From the NCBI GenBank assembly GCA_038501625.1, contig JAZAYU010000009.1:7864396-7928395 (forward strand): 64,000 nt of DNA. The letters run 5' to 3'. Below, in pieces: positions 1 through 11,592 of the stretch. Made by a program: the position numbers and the translations under genes. How positions within the stretch are numbered: the first letter of the stretch is position 1; each line of letters starts with the position of its first letter. Source of the stretch: Corbicula japonica. Taxonomy: Eukaryota; Mollusca; Bivalvia; Venerida; Cyrenidae. The notes beneath the pieces were generated by a model that was not told the origin of the DNA, made no database searches, and saw nothing but the letters and a program-made list of their open reading frames with translations.

Positions 1-1494
1 GCATGGACATGGTACACGACTCACCACCTTGTCATGGTGAACATTTCTGCCAAGTTATTTTGAAATTACTCTATTCCTAACGTAGTTACAACCCTGACAA
101 GAAAATTCTATTTTAGTAACAGTGACCTTGACCTTGGACCTACAGGCATGGGCATGGTACGGGACACACCATCTTGTCATGAGGAACATTTGTGTCAAGT
201 TATTTTGAAATCAATCTATTCCTAACAAAGTTACAGCCCGGACAAGAGAATTCTATTTTTATTAACAGTGACCTTGACCTACAGGCATGGGAATGGTACA
301 CGATAAACCGCCCTGTCATGGTGAACATTTGTGTCAAGTTATTTTGAAATCCCTCCATTTATAATGAAGTTACAGCCCGGACAAGAAAATTCTATTTTTA
401 GTAACAATGACATTGACCTTGGACCTTCAGGCTTGGGTATTGTGTGGACACACTGCCTTGTCATAGTGAATATTTGTGCAAAGTTATTTTGAAATCCCTC
501 CATTCATAACAAAGTAACAGCCTGGACAAGAGAATTCTATTTTTAGTAACAGTGACCTTGACCTTTTACCTACAGGCATGGGCATGGTACACCACACATC
601 GCACATGACCTTCAACCTAAAGGCTTTGGCATGTACGTGACATACTGTCTTGATATGGTGAACAATTATACTAAGTTATTTAAAAATCCAGTAAGAAATA
701 ACAAAGTTACAGAGCGGACAAGATTTTGCAAGAAAATTCTATTTTTAGTAACAGTGACCTTGACCTTGGACCTACAGGCATGGGTATTGTCACGACACAC
801 CGCCTTGTTATGGTGAACATTTGTGCCAAGTTATTTTGAAACCCCTCCATTCCAAACGAAGTTAAGGGCAAAGTGTATATTTTTCTTAACACAAAATGTA
901 AGTGAAAAAGGGGCATAATTTAAAAAATATTAGAAGCAGGGTTATGGGTCTTGTTGGTTATGATGTAGATTTTGATGGTGAAAATATATTTAAAGTTTCA
1001 AGGCAGTATCTCAAGTAGTTTTAAAGTTATGGGCAAAATGCATATTTTGCTTAACACAAAATATAAGAAACAAGATATATTCCTATTAAAACTAATGTGA
1101 ATGGAAGTATCAAAGGGCCATAACTTCTGAACGGAACATGTAATAGCGAAACCACACCTTTATGCACAACAACATATCAGGCAAAGCATTGTGGTCAAGT
1201 TTCATTAAATTCCCACCAGTAATGTAGGAGGAGTTGCGTTCATGAGATATACTCCTATTAAAACTAATGTAAATGGAAGTATCAAAGGGCCACAACATCT
1301 GAACGTAACATGTAAGAGCGCAACCCCACCTTTATGCACAACAACATATCAGGCCAAGCGATCTGGTCAAGTTTCATTAAATTCCCACCAGTAGTGTAGG
1401 AGGAGTTGCGTTCACAAGAATATCGGACGGACGGATGGACGGACGGACAGGAGCAACTCTTAATGCCCGTCGCCATTTCATGGCGGGGGCATAA
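1..1494 (+). repeat. Core-tandem-repeat element, 5' end outside window
   Basis: An array of about 143-bp units, each with GTGACCTTGACCTTGGACC and a conserved AAGTTATTTTGAAATCCCTC segment, fills 1-850. A second core type (GTTATGGGTCTTG, about 850-1060) follows, then two units of a third type (1061-1400, CAAAGGGCCATAAC). A GGAC-rich run (1424-1450) and a terminal hairpin (1463-1492, TGCCC...GGGCA) close the element. The order of the first two cores recurs at 24750-25620. This architecture is common in molluscan non-autonomous elements; no transposase is seen. Confidence 0.75.
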
Positions 1495-1717
1495 AACAAT
1501 CTAAGGCCCAACTTCAAAAATCCTAACCAGGTACAAAAATGTCCCCCCCCCCCAAATTGTAGATAACATCCATGTTGTACCACAGAAAAGTGGTCTCGAT
1601 TTTTCCGTACGGCCAATAATAAAAAAGTTACAAGATATGCTATTGATAGTAACATAGAAGGGAAGTAATTCAATAAAAAAGTAAGCAAAAAAAAATAAAT
1701 TATCTGCCAAATAAAAA
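1495..1717. other. Unassigned spacer
   Basis: This stretch contains a C10 run near 1543 and a GTTACAAGATATGC/AAGGGAAGTAATTC segment that looks like element debris. No coding signal is seen. Confidence 0.4.
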
Positions 1718-2586
1718 CAAGAGCATTGCAATCAAGAGCAAATGCCTAGCAATATACACATAGTCATATGACATTTAAATCCTAAGTGGGACCTTGGCCT
1801 TAAAATGTGCCATTCTGAATATACGATCTGCACGTCCTCTCAATGAAGTGAACATAATATGTGTCAGGGGTCTTTGAAATCCTTCAAAGTGTTCAAGAGT
1901 TACAGAACGGAAGGGAAACAAAATCATATGACCTTTGACCCCTAAGTCTGACTGACGTTGAAGCAAGCCATCATGAACATTTCTTCTTCAAGTCGTCTCA
2001 ATGTGGTTAACATTTGTGTCAGGTTTCTTCGAAATCCTTTAAGGGGTTCAAGAGTAACAGACCGGAAGGCAAACAAAGTCATATGACCTTTGACCCCTAA
2101 GTCTGACCTTGACCTTGAAGCGAGCCATACTGAACATGGCTTCTGCACGTTGTCTCAATGTGATAAACATTTGTCAGGTTTCTTCAAGATTCTTCATGGG
2201 GTTCAAGAGTAACAGAGCGGAAGGCAAACAAAGACATATGACCTTTTACCCCTTAGTCTGACCTTGACCTTCAAGCGAGCCATACTGAACATGGCTTCTG
2301 CACATCGTCTCAATGTGGTAAACATTTTCAGGTTTCTTCGAGATTCTTCAAGGGGTTCAAGAGTTACAGAGTGGAAGGGAAACAGTCATATGACCTTTGA
2401 CCCCTAAGTCTGACCTTGACCTTCAAGCAAGCCATACTGAACATTGCTTCTGCATGTCGTCTCAATGTGGTAAACCTTTTTGTCAGGTTTCTTCAAAATC
2501 CTTCAAGGTGTTCAAGAGTTACCGAGCGGAAGGGAACTTGCTTACGGACAGAGGGACACCGAGGTGATAACCCTTCAGGCTTATAA
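1718..2586 (+). repeat. Core-tandem-repeat element, five ~155-bp units
   Basis: It starts with CAAGAGCATTGCAATC, a potential 5' hairpin (GCATT...AATGC). Units beginning CATATGACCTTTGACCCC recur near 1767, 1926, 2083, 2235 and 2390. Each ends with GTTCAAGAGTTACAGAGCGG. The element closes with GGACAGAGGGACACCGAGG. Minus-strand ORFs here are repeat translations. Confidence 0.7.
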
Positions 2587-2954
2587 AAAATACTGTGATG
2601 GTGAAATTGCCTTAAATTAAATTTTGATATTTTAAGATTACTGAGGCAGAAACTTTTCCATTTTGATTTCTGTATAGGTCTATTTCAGATTGTTGAATTT
2701 CTTAGAAAGTTTATTAGTTTCTTTCTTCACTATAACTATGAAATAATTTAATTAATTTTTCTGTCTAAAGCAATTACTGGACATGATTTGGGACATGATT
2801 TGGTTTAAGTACGATCATAACATGAACACAACTATTAATTTGAGTGGGAAAATCAGGAAATGTGTATATTTTAAATGGGAAAGTTGAGCTAGAAAATTTA
2901 AGGTGGTTCACTTATTCAAGCCGTCCCAATGATGGATCCTAATACAGTGTGATA
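2587..2954. other. Unique AT-rich spacer
   Basis: AT-rich sequence without an ORF, splice pattern or recognisable repeat. Confidence 0.5.
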
Positions 2955-3131
2955 CCGTCAAACCTGTATATAGCAGCCACCCAAGGGAGTGGCAAAAAGT
3001 GGCTGCTTAACATAGGTGGTGTTTAAGACAGGTATAAATTAGAACAAAATTTCTGTCTGTGATATTTTCAAACTGGCTGTGTAAGACAGGTGGTTGTTCA
3101 ATGCAGGTGGCTGCTAAGACAGGTTCAACTG
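2955..3131. mobile_element. Short Tigger/pogo-like TIR MITE
   Basis: The left end CCGTCAAACCTGTATATAGC and the reverse complement of the right end, CAGTTGAACCTGTCTTAGC, are imperfect inverted repeats followed by AGCCACC. TA lies on both outer sides (2953-2954, 3132-3133). The CAGTTGAACCTGTC terminus resembles Tigger-group (pogo) ends. At 177 bp it is non-autonomous. Confidence 0.6.
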
Positions 3132-3261
3132 TATAGAGTTTGAAGTGTACTTGGGTTCCAATGCTACAGGTAAAAGTTAATTGGAAGGTTGTGAAATTTA
3201 TTTTACCAAATATTATAAATATATATTATATTACTACAAATACTTGATATAAATTAATAAA

Positions 3262-3402
3262 CAGGTTAAAGGCAAAAAGATGGCACAACAAAAAACAAAA
3301 CATTGGCCATTATCTCAGTGGTTTCGGGACAAAACAAAGATCAGTTATTCTAAATCAAGTTTTAAATTTTCTAGTACAAAAGGTACAATCTTCAAAAAAA
3401 AA
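3262..3402 (+). pseudogene. Possible processed pseudogene of ribosomal protein eL39
   Basis: From 3280 a plus frame reads PLSQWFRDKT..KISYSK and then SS..FSSTK. This parallels the eL39 stretch P-(I/L)-x-QW-x-R-x-KT..KI-x-Y-x-SK and its RR..RRTK tail with frequent R-to-S changes. An A9 tract near 3393 follows directly, as in a retrocopy. The N-terminal part does not align well and the frame runs on past the A tract, so a functional gene is unlikely. The match is short and could be chance. Confidence 0.25.
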
Positions 3403-3626
3403 GAGATTGATAAATCTACAAGCCTAGATTTTACAAATGCCATTCACCTGAAAGGGCTATTACAACAAGTATCAAGATAGTATACATGTATAAAGAATAA
3501 CATGTATAATATTGCACCAGAGTTATTTCACAACCATTGGGAAGTACAGATTTCATTTTAATAAAAACACCTACACGTATATACATTAAGTTCGTTAGAT
3601 ATAAAGGATATCTACACAGTAACTAT

Positions 3627-3876
3627 TTAACCCTATCTTCGATTTATACACCTTTTTACATGAGTGTGCCCAGTGTAGATCCAGATCAGCTGGCACATTT
3701 GTGCTGTTTGATCACGATCTGCACTTTTCGCTTCAAGTCAGAAATAACCAAATCAATAAAAAAACAGTGTAGATGCTAAATTGATGGCACGGTTGTGCCA
3801 GCAACCCGTGCCAGCTGATCTGGATTTACACAGTTCGCCCATGCCATAAAGGCGTACATATAGAGGAAAGGGCTAA
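3627..3876. mobile_element. TTAA MITE (piggyBac-like), 250 bp
   Basis: Begins TTAACCCTATC and ends GGGCTAA (right TTAA mutated). It contains the family words GTGTAGATCCAGATCAG and CTGATCTGGATTTACAC in inverted orientation. Confidence 0.8.
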
Positions 3877-4356
3877 TGTTGTAGGCAATTGTAATATATT
3901 ATAATGAAATTGGAGTGCAGCAGAATGGTTGAAATTTTTATTTACAAACATGTATAAAACATATACTTAAAATTAAACATTTTACTTAAGTATCTCATTA
4001 AATGACAATATAACTACTGGTATATAATAAAACAAAAAAAGGTTTTAAAAAACATGATTAAAGTAAAAACAAAGGCTCATTTCAATGTAATCTCATACTT
4101 GATATATTGAGTAAATGAAATGGTTCTTTGAAGCATGGCTCCCTCACCCCAATCTCTTGGGGGAACACTACAGAGTTTAAAAACTGCTTGATAATGAAAA
4201 CCTTATTTATGTCACCAAAAATTATATTGTTTTGTAAAAAATCTAATAAAACAAACATGATTTTGATGGTGACTTTTACACACAATCATCAGCATACAAT
4301 TCTCAAAAAAGAGTTTGTTTCAAACAAACTGTTCAGCTAAATTTTTTAATATCATG

Positions 4357-4610
4357 TTAACCCTCTACTCCATTGATACAGCTTTTATCTTATGTGCAAC
4401 CAGTGAAGATCTAGATCAGTCTGCACATCCATAAAGTCTGATCAGCTTCTACCCTGTTTGGTTTTAGATCTGTTAAATTATTTCTGATCAAGAACCAAAA
4501 ATTACAGATCCAGATCAGACTTATTAGATTTGCAGACTATCGGTGTAGTCTGATATTGATCTACACTGGTTGCCCAGGTGATTTAAAGGATACCATGAGG
4601 GAAAGGGTTA
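4357..4610. mobile_element. TTAA MITE (piggyBac-like), 254 bp, diverged
   Basis: Starts TTAACCCTCTACTCC, ends GGGAAAGGGTTA, and shows inverted AGATC..GATCAG modules. Confidence 0.75.
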
Positions 4611-4918
4611 CAAGTAACCTTGAATAAGGAGAGTAGCCTTTACATTCTTTGGTGCACTCTGTTTGCTAATAAAATCTTTAACAACTGTATCACTTTTTAT
4701 AATAATTGCATAATATGAAACTGCACCGGTAAGAGCTGGTCACTGGATGAAGTCTCCAACCCAATGGAAATATTCAATTAATGGAAAACGTTTAATGACT
4801 GCTAAGTGACACAACAATGACAGTTCTAGAAACCATGTATAGGTCCTTATTATAACTTCAGGTGTTCCGTGTTCCGACTGTGGAACAGAAAACAATAAGA
4901 TTGGTTTTAAAACCACTA

Positions 4919-5764
4919 CACTGCAACTCCATTATATCGCGGACCTCGGGGTCAAAGCCCGCCAACCGCGATATAAACGGAGCGCGATATAAGTTAATAA
5001 TCGCGCTAAACAATGAGAATCCATTTGTTTTTGCTGTCAGATGCATGTTATCGCGGTGTTGCGTAATTAACACGCCGTGAAATCTACGGATACATCAGGG
5101 AGTACGTTCCGTGCTGGAAATATTTTTAAAACAATTTTTTTTTATATAATTTATTAAGATTTATTTTTAATAAAAAGAAATTAATTTACAAACAAAGATC
5201 GCCATCATCAATTTCCAATGGTGTCCGTACTTTTAACTGATCGGCGATCTGTTGGTCGGTCAACAAACTGTTTTGACATTTCCTGCTCATTTCTATTATG
5301 GTTAGCATCTTGCATTAATTGTCGCTAATTTGCGGTTTGTCTCGTGAACGAAATTCTACTCGTACCATATCAACTTAGTGTTTATTGCACCTATTGTTCG
5401 TCACAAAGGGGTTTTTATGTCAAATCAGAAGCAATAGAATTGTAAAAAAAAAACCTTTCATTTATTTTAATTCGTTTGATGTTAAATTGTATCTGTTGGT
5501 GAAAGTGTACATCGCCTCCTAAATCCCTGCATACAAAATGTAATAAACAGCCTTCGCCGACAATGACATAATACGACACGAAAAAAACGTGCGTTTCGTG
5601 AATTTGTCGCCAACGTTGATTTAATCATTTTATCTTTTTTACCACCTGCGAAGAATGAACAAACATATTCATTGTAAATGTACAAAAAAATTGGGATCCA
5701 CGAACCAAGCGTGATATATTGGATATCGCGATATAACAGATCGCGATATAACGGGGATGCAGTG
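4919..5764. mobile_element. Tigger/pogo-like TIR element, 846 bp
   Basis: Termini are CACTGCAACTCCATTATATC and, reverse-complemented, CACTGCATCCCCGTTATATC, with TA at 4917-4918 and 5765-5766. Subterminal CGCGATATA words repeat at both ends. It is homologous along its length to 23115-24048. No intact transposase is present. A minus-strand 95-codon ORF (5482-5769) is only partly shared with the other copy. The TA target and these TIRs fit the pogo/Tigger group (inference). Confidence 0.75.
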
Positions 5765-5766
5765 TA

Positions 5767-6034
5767 CACACTTTGTTCAACTATATTGGTATATCTATAT
5801 CTACACTGATGAAAAGAGCATTAACTGATCTTAAATACAATGATTAAGCCCACGTAATATCATGAATGAGAAGGTAGGGTGATGGTCAGTAAACAGCAAA
5901 AAAACACAAAATGCTTCTGAAAGCCTCACCTTACAACTTAAACTTTTCATGAAAATTTTCTCTCCAATCCAATGAATGAATATAGATATCAACATACCCA
6001 ACAAGTAGAGGGATGAGATTCAACACTGTCAGCA
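5767..6034. other. Spacer downstream of minus-strand gene
   Basis: No ORF or clear repeat is seen. It lies about 0.4-0.6 kb beyond the stop of the minus-strand gene and may include its 3' UTR, but I saw no convincing polyadenylation signal. Confidence 0.35.
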
Positions 6035-6292
6035 GGCCCCAATTTTATAAAACAGATATTGGAGATCAATTTCAAATCTCAACAATCTGATTGGTAGAAA
6101 TTCAGCATGGTCTCAAAACTGCCCAACAGCATGCTGATTTACCGCCTCAGTTTTATAACCTTTAGAACAAGATCAGGGCCCATGATTATAAAACTGAAGA
6201 TTGAGTCTCAAATCTCAAGCATATGATTGGCTGAAACGGAGAAAAGTCTAGATTTGAGATTTGAGACTGGTCTCTATCCTCAATCTTGTTCA
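6035..6292. mobile_element. Two adjacent CCAAT-palindrome MITE copies
   Basis: 6035-6164 is a diverged copy (GGCCCC..TTATAAAAC to CTCAGTTTTATAACC). 6176-6292 is a better one (GGGCCCATGATTATAAAACT, then TCAAATCTCAAGCAT and ATTTGAGATTTGAGACTGGT inverted). They lie just downstream of the minus-strand gene's stop. Confidence 0.7.
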
Positions 6293-6401
6293 TAGAAGCA
6301 CTTGCGTTATAAGACAAAGCAGTGTTTTAGATCAGCAATATCCTTCATCTAAATTTTCATTAGAAAACTTGCAAATCTACAAACTACAATTAAGGTGAGC
6401 T

Positions 6402-6864
6402 TTATATGTCAACATGTGTTACGTTTTCTTGGCCTTCTTCATAATAAACATCCTCTCCAACCTCATCCGAGGTATTTATGCTCGCTGTTTCAGCCCGAGC
6501 GTCAGTTTTATAAACCACACCATCTCCACCTATCACCATCATGCCCCCATCGTCACTTCCCTCATCAAAATAAACATTTTGTGGTCCGTAACCTGGAGCA
6601 TTTCTAGTGGTAACATACTTTTCACTAATTTCAGCTAGCATTGGAGAGGCCGCACTGTGTACACTATCGTCAATATTTGATAGTTCTTCTTCAGCAAGGT
6701 GTGAGACAACGCTGACTGGTTCCACGCCATTTTCAGGTGTGCTAGGTTCAAGTTCAAGCGAGTCAGTAGTGTTAGGATCAGCAATAACAGTCTGTGTCTT
6801 TACAGCTCTTATTATGGCAACACACAGTGCATCATCCAGGTTCACAGCACATTGTTCATTCTCT
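6402..6864 (-). CDS. Terminal exon of unidentified minus-strand gene
   Basis: The minus strand has acceptor GATATTTCAG before 6864. One base completes the Arg codon begun in the previous exon, then 153 codons run to a TAA at 6404-6402. The start ENEQCAVNLDDALCVAIIRA looks folded and conserved. The remainder (about residues 35-153 of the exon) is low-complexity, Ser/Thr/Glu/Asp-rich and acidic, with a VIGGDGVVYKT patch, as in a disordered tail. The frame is continuous with six upstream exons. I do not recognise the family. The open reading frame is the longest in this part of the window, and exactly matching phase at six junctions makes the gene call solid while its function stays unknown. Confidence 0.75.
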
Positions 6865-6887
6865 CTGAAATATCAAATCTTACAATT

Positions 6888-7080
6888 TATTCCTTTACTC
6901 TATAGACATATATGTGTTTATAGCATATGCATCAGTGTAGATCCAGATCAGCTTGCACATCCATGCCATCTGATCAGGATCTACACTGGTCACATCTTGG
7001 TCAGAATTAACCTAACAAATCGAAACAGAAGAGTGTAGATTCTGATCTTGTATGTTGTAATTGTAGCGAGAAAAGGGTAA
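6888..7080. mobile_element. Truncated TTAA MITE 24 bp from a splice acceptor
   Basis: From TTCCTTTACTC to AAAAGGGTAA with GTGTAGATCCAGATCAGC and the inverted counterpart. On the gene's strand it ends 24 nt before the terminal exon's acceptor, so it supplies part of the acceptor-proximal intron. Confidence 0.75.
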
Positions 7081-7278
7081 TGAAATTAACTCAAGTATTA
7101 TTTTACTTACCAGCAGGCACATGATGGGCTAAATTGAAAAAATTGTCACTAAAATCAGTTTGGGCATGACAGTTTGTGAAATTTTTCTTAGACATCCACT
7201 AAACATTTCAAAATATTCCAGTATAACTGAAAACATGATTGGATTATTTGTGATGATAAAAACAGGAAAAACTGTTAA
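7081..7278. other. Intron sequence without features
   Basis: Intronic on the minus-strand gene model. No repeats recognised. Confidence 0.4.
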
Positions 7279-8358
7279 ACAAGAGGGTCCATAGGACCCT
7301 GGGTCGCTCACCTGTCAACAACTGCTCAAGTCAAAAATTAAAAAAAAAATTAAGCTGCTATTGTGGAGAAAATGTAACAAGATGATGGTTTATACCAAAT
7401 ATCTAAGCTCTAGGCCTTACGGTTTCATAGAAGAAGATTTTTAAAGATTTACTGTATAACACTATGTAATAAAACTAGGGCCCCCTGGGGCGGAGCCATT
7501 TTCGACCCCAGGAGAATATTTTGAACAACTTTTGTAGAGGACCACTACATGATGACACATACCAAATACCAAGGTTCTAGGCCTTGTGGTTTTAGAGAAG
7601 AAGATTTTTTTAAGTTTTCCCTATATAAGTCTATGTAAAACAAGTGACCCCTGGGGCAGGGCCATTTTTGACCCCAGGGGGATAGTTTGAACAATTTTGG
7701 TAGAGGACCACTAGATGATGTTGTATGTCAAATGTTAAGGCTCTAGGCCTTGTGGTTTTAAAGAAGAAGATTTTCATGATTTTCCTATATAAATATATGT
7801 AAACCAAGAAGACCCTAGGGCGTGGACGATTTTGGCCCAGGGGACATAATTTGAACAAATTTAGTAGACATCCATTAGACAATGCTACTTACCAAATATC
7901 TAAGCTGTACGAATTGTGGTTTGTGAGAAGAAGATTTTTAAAGATTTCCTATATAAGTCTATGTAAAATGAAGTGACCCCTGGGGCGGGGCCAATTTTGA
8001 CCCCAGGGAAATAATTTGAACAATCTTTGTAGAGTTCCACTAGAGGGTGCTAAATGCCGAATATCTAAGCTTTAGGCCTTGTGGTTTCAGAGAAGAAGAT
8101 TTTTAAAGTTTTTCCTTTAGGTTGCCATGGCAACCAGAGTTCTGCATGGAATTGATTTCTTTGAACAAATTTGGAAGAGCTTCATGCAAGGAACATCTGT
8201 GGCAAGTTTCATCAACTTTGGCCCAGGGGTTTCAGAGGAGATGTCGTTTGAAGTAAAAGTTTACAGACGACGGATGGACGGACGGACGACGGACGGACGC
8301 CGGACAAATTGTGATAACAAAAGCTCACCATGTCACTACGTGACAGGTGAGCTAAAAA
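7279..8358 (+). repeat. Core-repeat element with 5' and 3' hairpins
   Basis: The 5' end is CAAGAGGGTCCATAGGACCC (hairpin stem GGGTCC/GGACCC, 285-299 of the 7 kb line) followed by GGGTCGCTCACCTGTCA. Four to five diverged ~180-bp units share CCCTGGGGCGGGGCC and AGAGAAGAAGATTTTTAAAG. A GGAC run (8271-8304) and a terminal hairpin (8322-8353, AGCTCACC...GGTGAGCT) close it. The 3' hairpin carries the inverse of the 5' word CTCACCTGTCA. Confidence 0.75.
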
Positions 8359-8527
8359 ACCATAGAATGATGTGGACTAAAATGACATCATCATCACCTG
8401 GAAACCAACAAAGATAACTTTTCCAATTACCATCAGTCAGCATTGCATTTTTAGATTTATTTATCATTGCTACCAGAAGCCCTTATGAGCGACTATAACT
8501 TCTGAACAATGATGATTAAAAGTTTAC

Positions 8528-8638
8528 CTGCTATAAATAGTCATGGCAATAACTGCTGGGTGGGGTATTGGAAGAGGGATTTCTATCTTGCTAAAGGCTG
8601 CCTCCAGCTTTGGTCTTGACCAAAAATAACTCTTTCTT
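8528..8638 (-). CDS. Coding exon of unidentified minus-strand gene (111 nt)
   Basis: Acceptor TTTTTCAG and donor CAG|GTAAACT are on the minus strand. One base completes an Arg codon from the exon at 9630, then 36 codons include SYFWSRPKLEAAF and IEIPLPIPHPAVIAMTIYS, and two bases pass to the terminal exon. The proline-rich IPLPIPHPAV segment is distinctive but I cannot assign it to a family. Confidence 0.75.
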
Positions 8639-9262
8639 CTGAAAAACAACAACACCTTTTTCCATAAATACAGCCTTATGTACAAGTTTAAACAAAGATC
8701 TAACACGACCTTCTACATTTCTCCTATTAGCATTACTTGAATCAACCATGATTTAATTATAAATCTTTTAATTATTCCTAGCAATATGTAATTAATTGCT
8801 TTTTACATGATAAACTGCTTGATGTTAGGTAGAGCTTATAGTGAAAAGCCACATCAGGTAAATTTGTGTTAAAACTGAAATGATTGATATCTAGCTGTGA
8901 TTTATTTTTGATATATCAGTGTTGTTTAGATCTGCAGATAAATTAATTCTTTTTTTCTGTTATCAATTACCAGGTGGCTTGCAAATGACTGCCATGAATA
9001 TTCCTTTTAATTCTTCTTTCCCAGAGAACTTGATAGACACTTCAATCAGGTGCTATTAACATTATTTCGAGAGGTTCTACTAAATGAATCCTTAACTTTG
9101 TGTTATGTTAAGAAAAAAAGATAATTAAATTGAGTATATTTTATTTGGTTGTTACCAGCTTGTTTTACAGTTGTGATCAGATCAAGCAGTCACTGTAGCA
9201 TCATGCTTGCTGCTTCTGTCAAAACAAGCACTTGTCTAAACACATTTCACATAGAGACCAAG
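8639..9262. other. Intron sequence
   Basis: AT-rich intron of the minus-strand gene. No repeat or ORF supported. Confidence 0.4.
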
Positions 9263-9387
9263 TTAACCCTTTCCTCCATATATACACATTTTTATGCATG
9301 TGCGACCAGTGTAGATCCAGATCAGCCGGCACATTCGTGCAGTCTGATCAGGAAATGCACTGGTCACATTTTTGTCAGAAATAACTT
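9263..9387. mobile_element. TTAA MITE, left half only
   Basis: TTAACCCTTTCCTCCATATA through the left GATCAG/CTGATC inverted pair and the GGTCAGAAATAAC mid-segment. The right half is replaced by the hairpin at 9388-9531. Confidence 0.7.
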
Positions 9388-9531
9388 ATTACCCCTTTCC
9401 TCCATTGATGCACCTTTATTGCATGGGCGAACAGTTTAGCTCCTGATCAGATGGCACGGATGTGCCGGCTGATCTGGATCTAAACTGTTCGCCCATGCAA
9501 TAAAGGTGCATCAATGGAGGAAAGGGGTAAT
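9388..9531. mobile_element. Hairpin derivative of the TTAA MITE with perfect 52-bp arms
   Basis: 9388-9439 and 9480-9531 are exact reverse complements, starting ATTACCCCTTTCCTCC. The 40-bp centre holds GGCACGGATGTGCC. It is a 144-bp foldback built from two copies of the family's right arm. Confidence 0.8.
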
Positions 9532-9629
9532 ATGGTGTTAACTGATCAAATAAGGGTTCAATGATGTTTGTGCTTATATGACCATTGTATTATGTAATGT
9601 CCGATTGAAGGGGAAAACATAAATTGTAC

Positions 9630-9792
9630 CTGAGAGTTCTGTAATGTGTTGATTGTGAGACATTCTCAGCGGGATTGAAGTACGCTACATCAAGCTGTGG
9701 AGGTCTGGTTGTCACATCTCCTGCAAAGAACAAAACCGCTTGTCCATCACAAGAAAAGTTTGTGATTTTTCCATGATGACTCTGCAAAAAAC
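9630..9792 (-). CDS. Coding exon of unidentified minus-strand gene (163 nt)
   Basis: Acceptor TTTGTCAG|GTTTTTTG is chosen over the internal GCAG because only this site keeps the incoming phase open. Donor is CTCAG|GTACAA. It encodes FLQSHHGKITNFSCDGQAVL, then a segment with VAYFNPAENVSQSTHYRTL. The GKITNFSCDGQ.VLFF motif is reminiscent of a beta-propeller blade, but this is only an impression. Phase is 1 in, 2 out, agreeing with both neighbours. Confidence 0.75.
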
Positions 9793-10744
9793 CTGACAAA
9801 GTAACTAAAATCAGTTAGTCAAAACACTACCAAAAGCATGCACTTTACAATTAGCATTTGTTAGCTTCTTTTGACAAGCTACTGTAATATCATTAAATTT
9901 TGCAGCCACAATTTTTTGAAAAAAAAAAAACAACAACAACTGAAAAGGATATATTTGAATGGCCATACATTGGAAAATTGTATATTACTATTTATATTAT
10001 TACACATTGTTATTTAAAATTTTAACATGCGCAAAATATAATGATAACACAGTATCACTGTAAGGAACTTGCTAAACTTGGTCAGGAACAGCTATTGTGA
10101 TCAGGTACTGTCTGTGTTCATTGTCCACAAACATCCTTGATATGAACACTGCAAGTCTTCATTTTTTATCTGATCATCTAACACCTTGCTTGGAAAACTC
10201 CAAATGAATTAAGCTTGGATGATTTTAAAATATTTCTTATTCAAAATTGATTAAATCTTTTCTAATAATAGAGGACAATATTAATTCAATAGGACAAGTA
10301 CTTTCAAAGTTACAGGAAACATTAACTTTTGAAATTTAAGTAATTTGAAAGGGAAATAACTAAAAAAAAAAGACAGTCAAACATGAATTATCATTCTGTT
10401 GTCACAGATAAGTTTGTTAATGCAGATAATATATTCCAAGTATCAAATTATTAGAGTTTGTAAATTCAAAGTTATAAGAAACATTAATTGTTATCGAAAA
10501 GTCATTTAAAGGGGCATTACTCAAAAATAGTCAAATGGGAGTTATTATTGTTGCCAAAAATGGATTTGTACATGCACATGACATAGTCCAAGTACATGTA
10601 CTACGTTAACAGGCCAAATATTTCCAAAGATATAAGTAATTTAAATTTCATAGTTATCATTCTTCTTGTCACAGATGGCTGTCTCTGCATCCTACGGATG
10701 TCATACATCTATTGCTAAGTACTTATGTGGTACAATAATAATGT
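9793..10744. other. Intron with diverged ~170-bp tandem cores
   Basis: 10270-10640 holds two to three poorly conserved copies of a TTAAAGGGGCATTACTC-type core. The rest is AT-rich with an A10 run and CAACAACAAC near 9920-9940. No coding signal. Confidence 0.4.
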
Positions 10745-10939
10745 GGCATGAATATTTGATAAAAGCTGAGTCTTTTATGCACTTCTGTGCAGTCTGATCT
10801 CCATCATCAATGATTGCTTCTTGGTTAGATATTGAAAAGCGATAAGATCCTGATAAGATGGCATGTAAGTGCTGCCTGATCCAATCTACAATGGTTGCCA
10901 ATGGGATATGAGCCGTGTGCCTTGCAGTGAAGGGGTTAA
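10745..10939. mobile_element. Degenerate TTAA MITE
   Basis: Inverted AGATCCTGATAAGATGGCAT modules, ending AAGGGGTTAA. The left end is decayed. Confidence 0.45.
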
Positions 10940-11592
10940 TCTGGTCGTAAACCAGTTTGGTTTAATCACTAAAACTTTAGATTTTGCATCAGCTGTGTTC
11001 AACAAAACTCAAAAATAAAACAATTCTCCTTTTGAAGTTTACTAAAAACAATATTATCATATATGGAAAATTAAAAATCGCCAATTCTGAGATCAAGTCA
11101 TCAATTGTAGATTTCCAATCAAAATGTAATACTCATGTACAAGTTAAGTTACGTATTATTGGAAAGGTGTTCTTTTTTGCATCATAATCCTATTATTTTT
11201 TTCCTCAATTGGTACAGCTTTTGTCCCATATGTGACCAGAGTAGATCTAGATCTGAATGCACATTTCCTGTAATAACAAGATGTTATAAATATTTAAACA
11301 CATGTTGCCATCTGCAGATATTGCCAGACATTTAAGATGATAACTTAAAGTAGGACAACAAGCAATGAGAAAAGAAATACGCCAGATTATAAACAATGTT
11401 ATTTGTCACATCAATGCTGGAAGTTATCAACAGTTACAGTCTGATGTTTGTTGTCACATCCTCATCAAAAACATGCCTCCATAAACACACCTCCATCTCT
11501 CCCACTGAGATCAGCTGATCACAAGGTGTTTCTATGTTGCAGTACATCACAATAACAATAACATGTTTTGTTAAGAGTATGGAAGCAATATT

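Noticed and set aside
1110..2148. Seven minus-strand ORFs of 62-103 codons
   Set aside because: Translations of the tandem core repeats, sharing phrases such as SSYITGGNLMKLD and DLGVKGHM.
9149..9439. Recurring peptides such as SVDPDQPAHP in many ORFs on both strands
   Set aside because: They are translations of the TTAA MITE words GTGTAGATCCAGATCAG and GGCACATCC, not a protein family.
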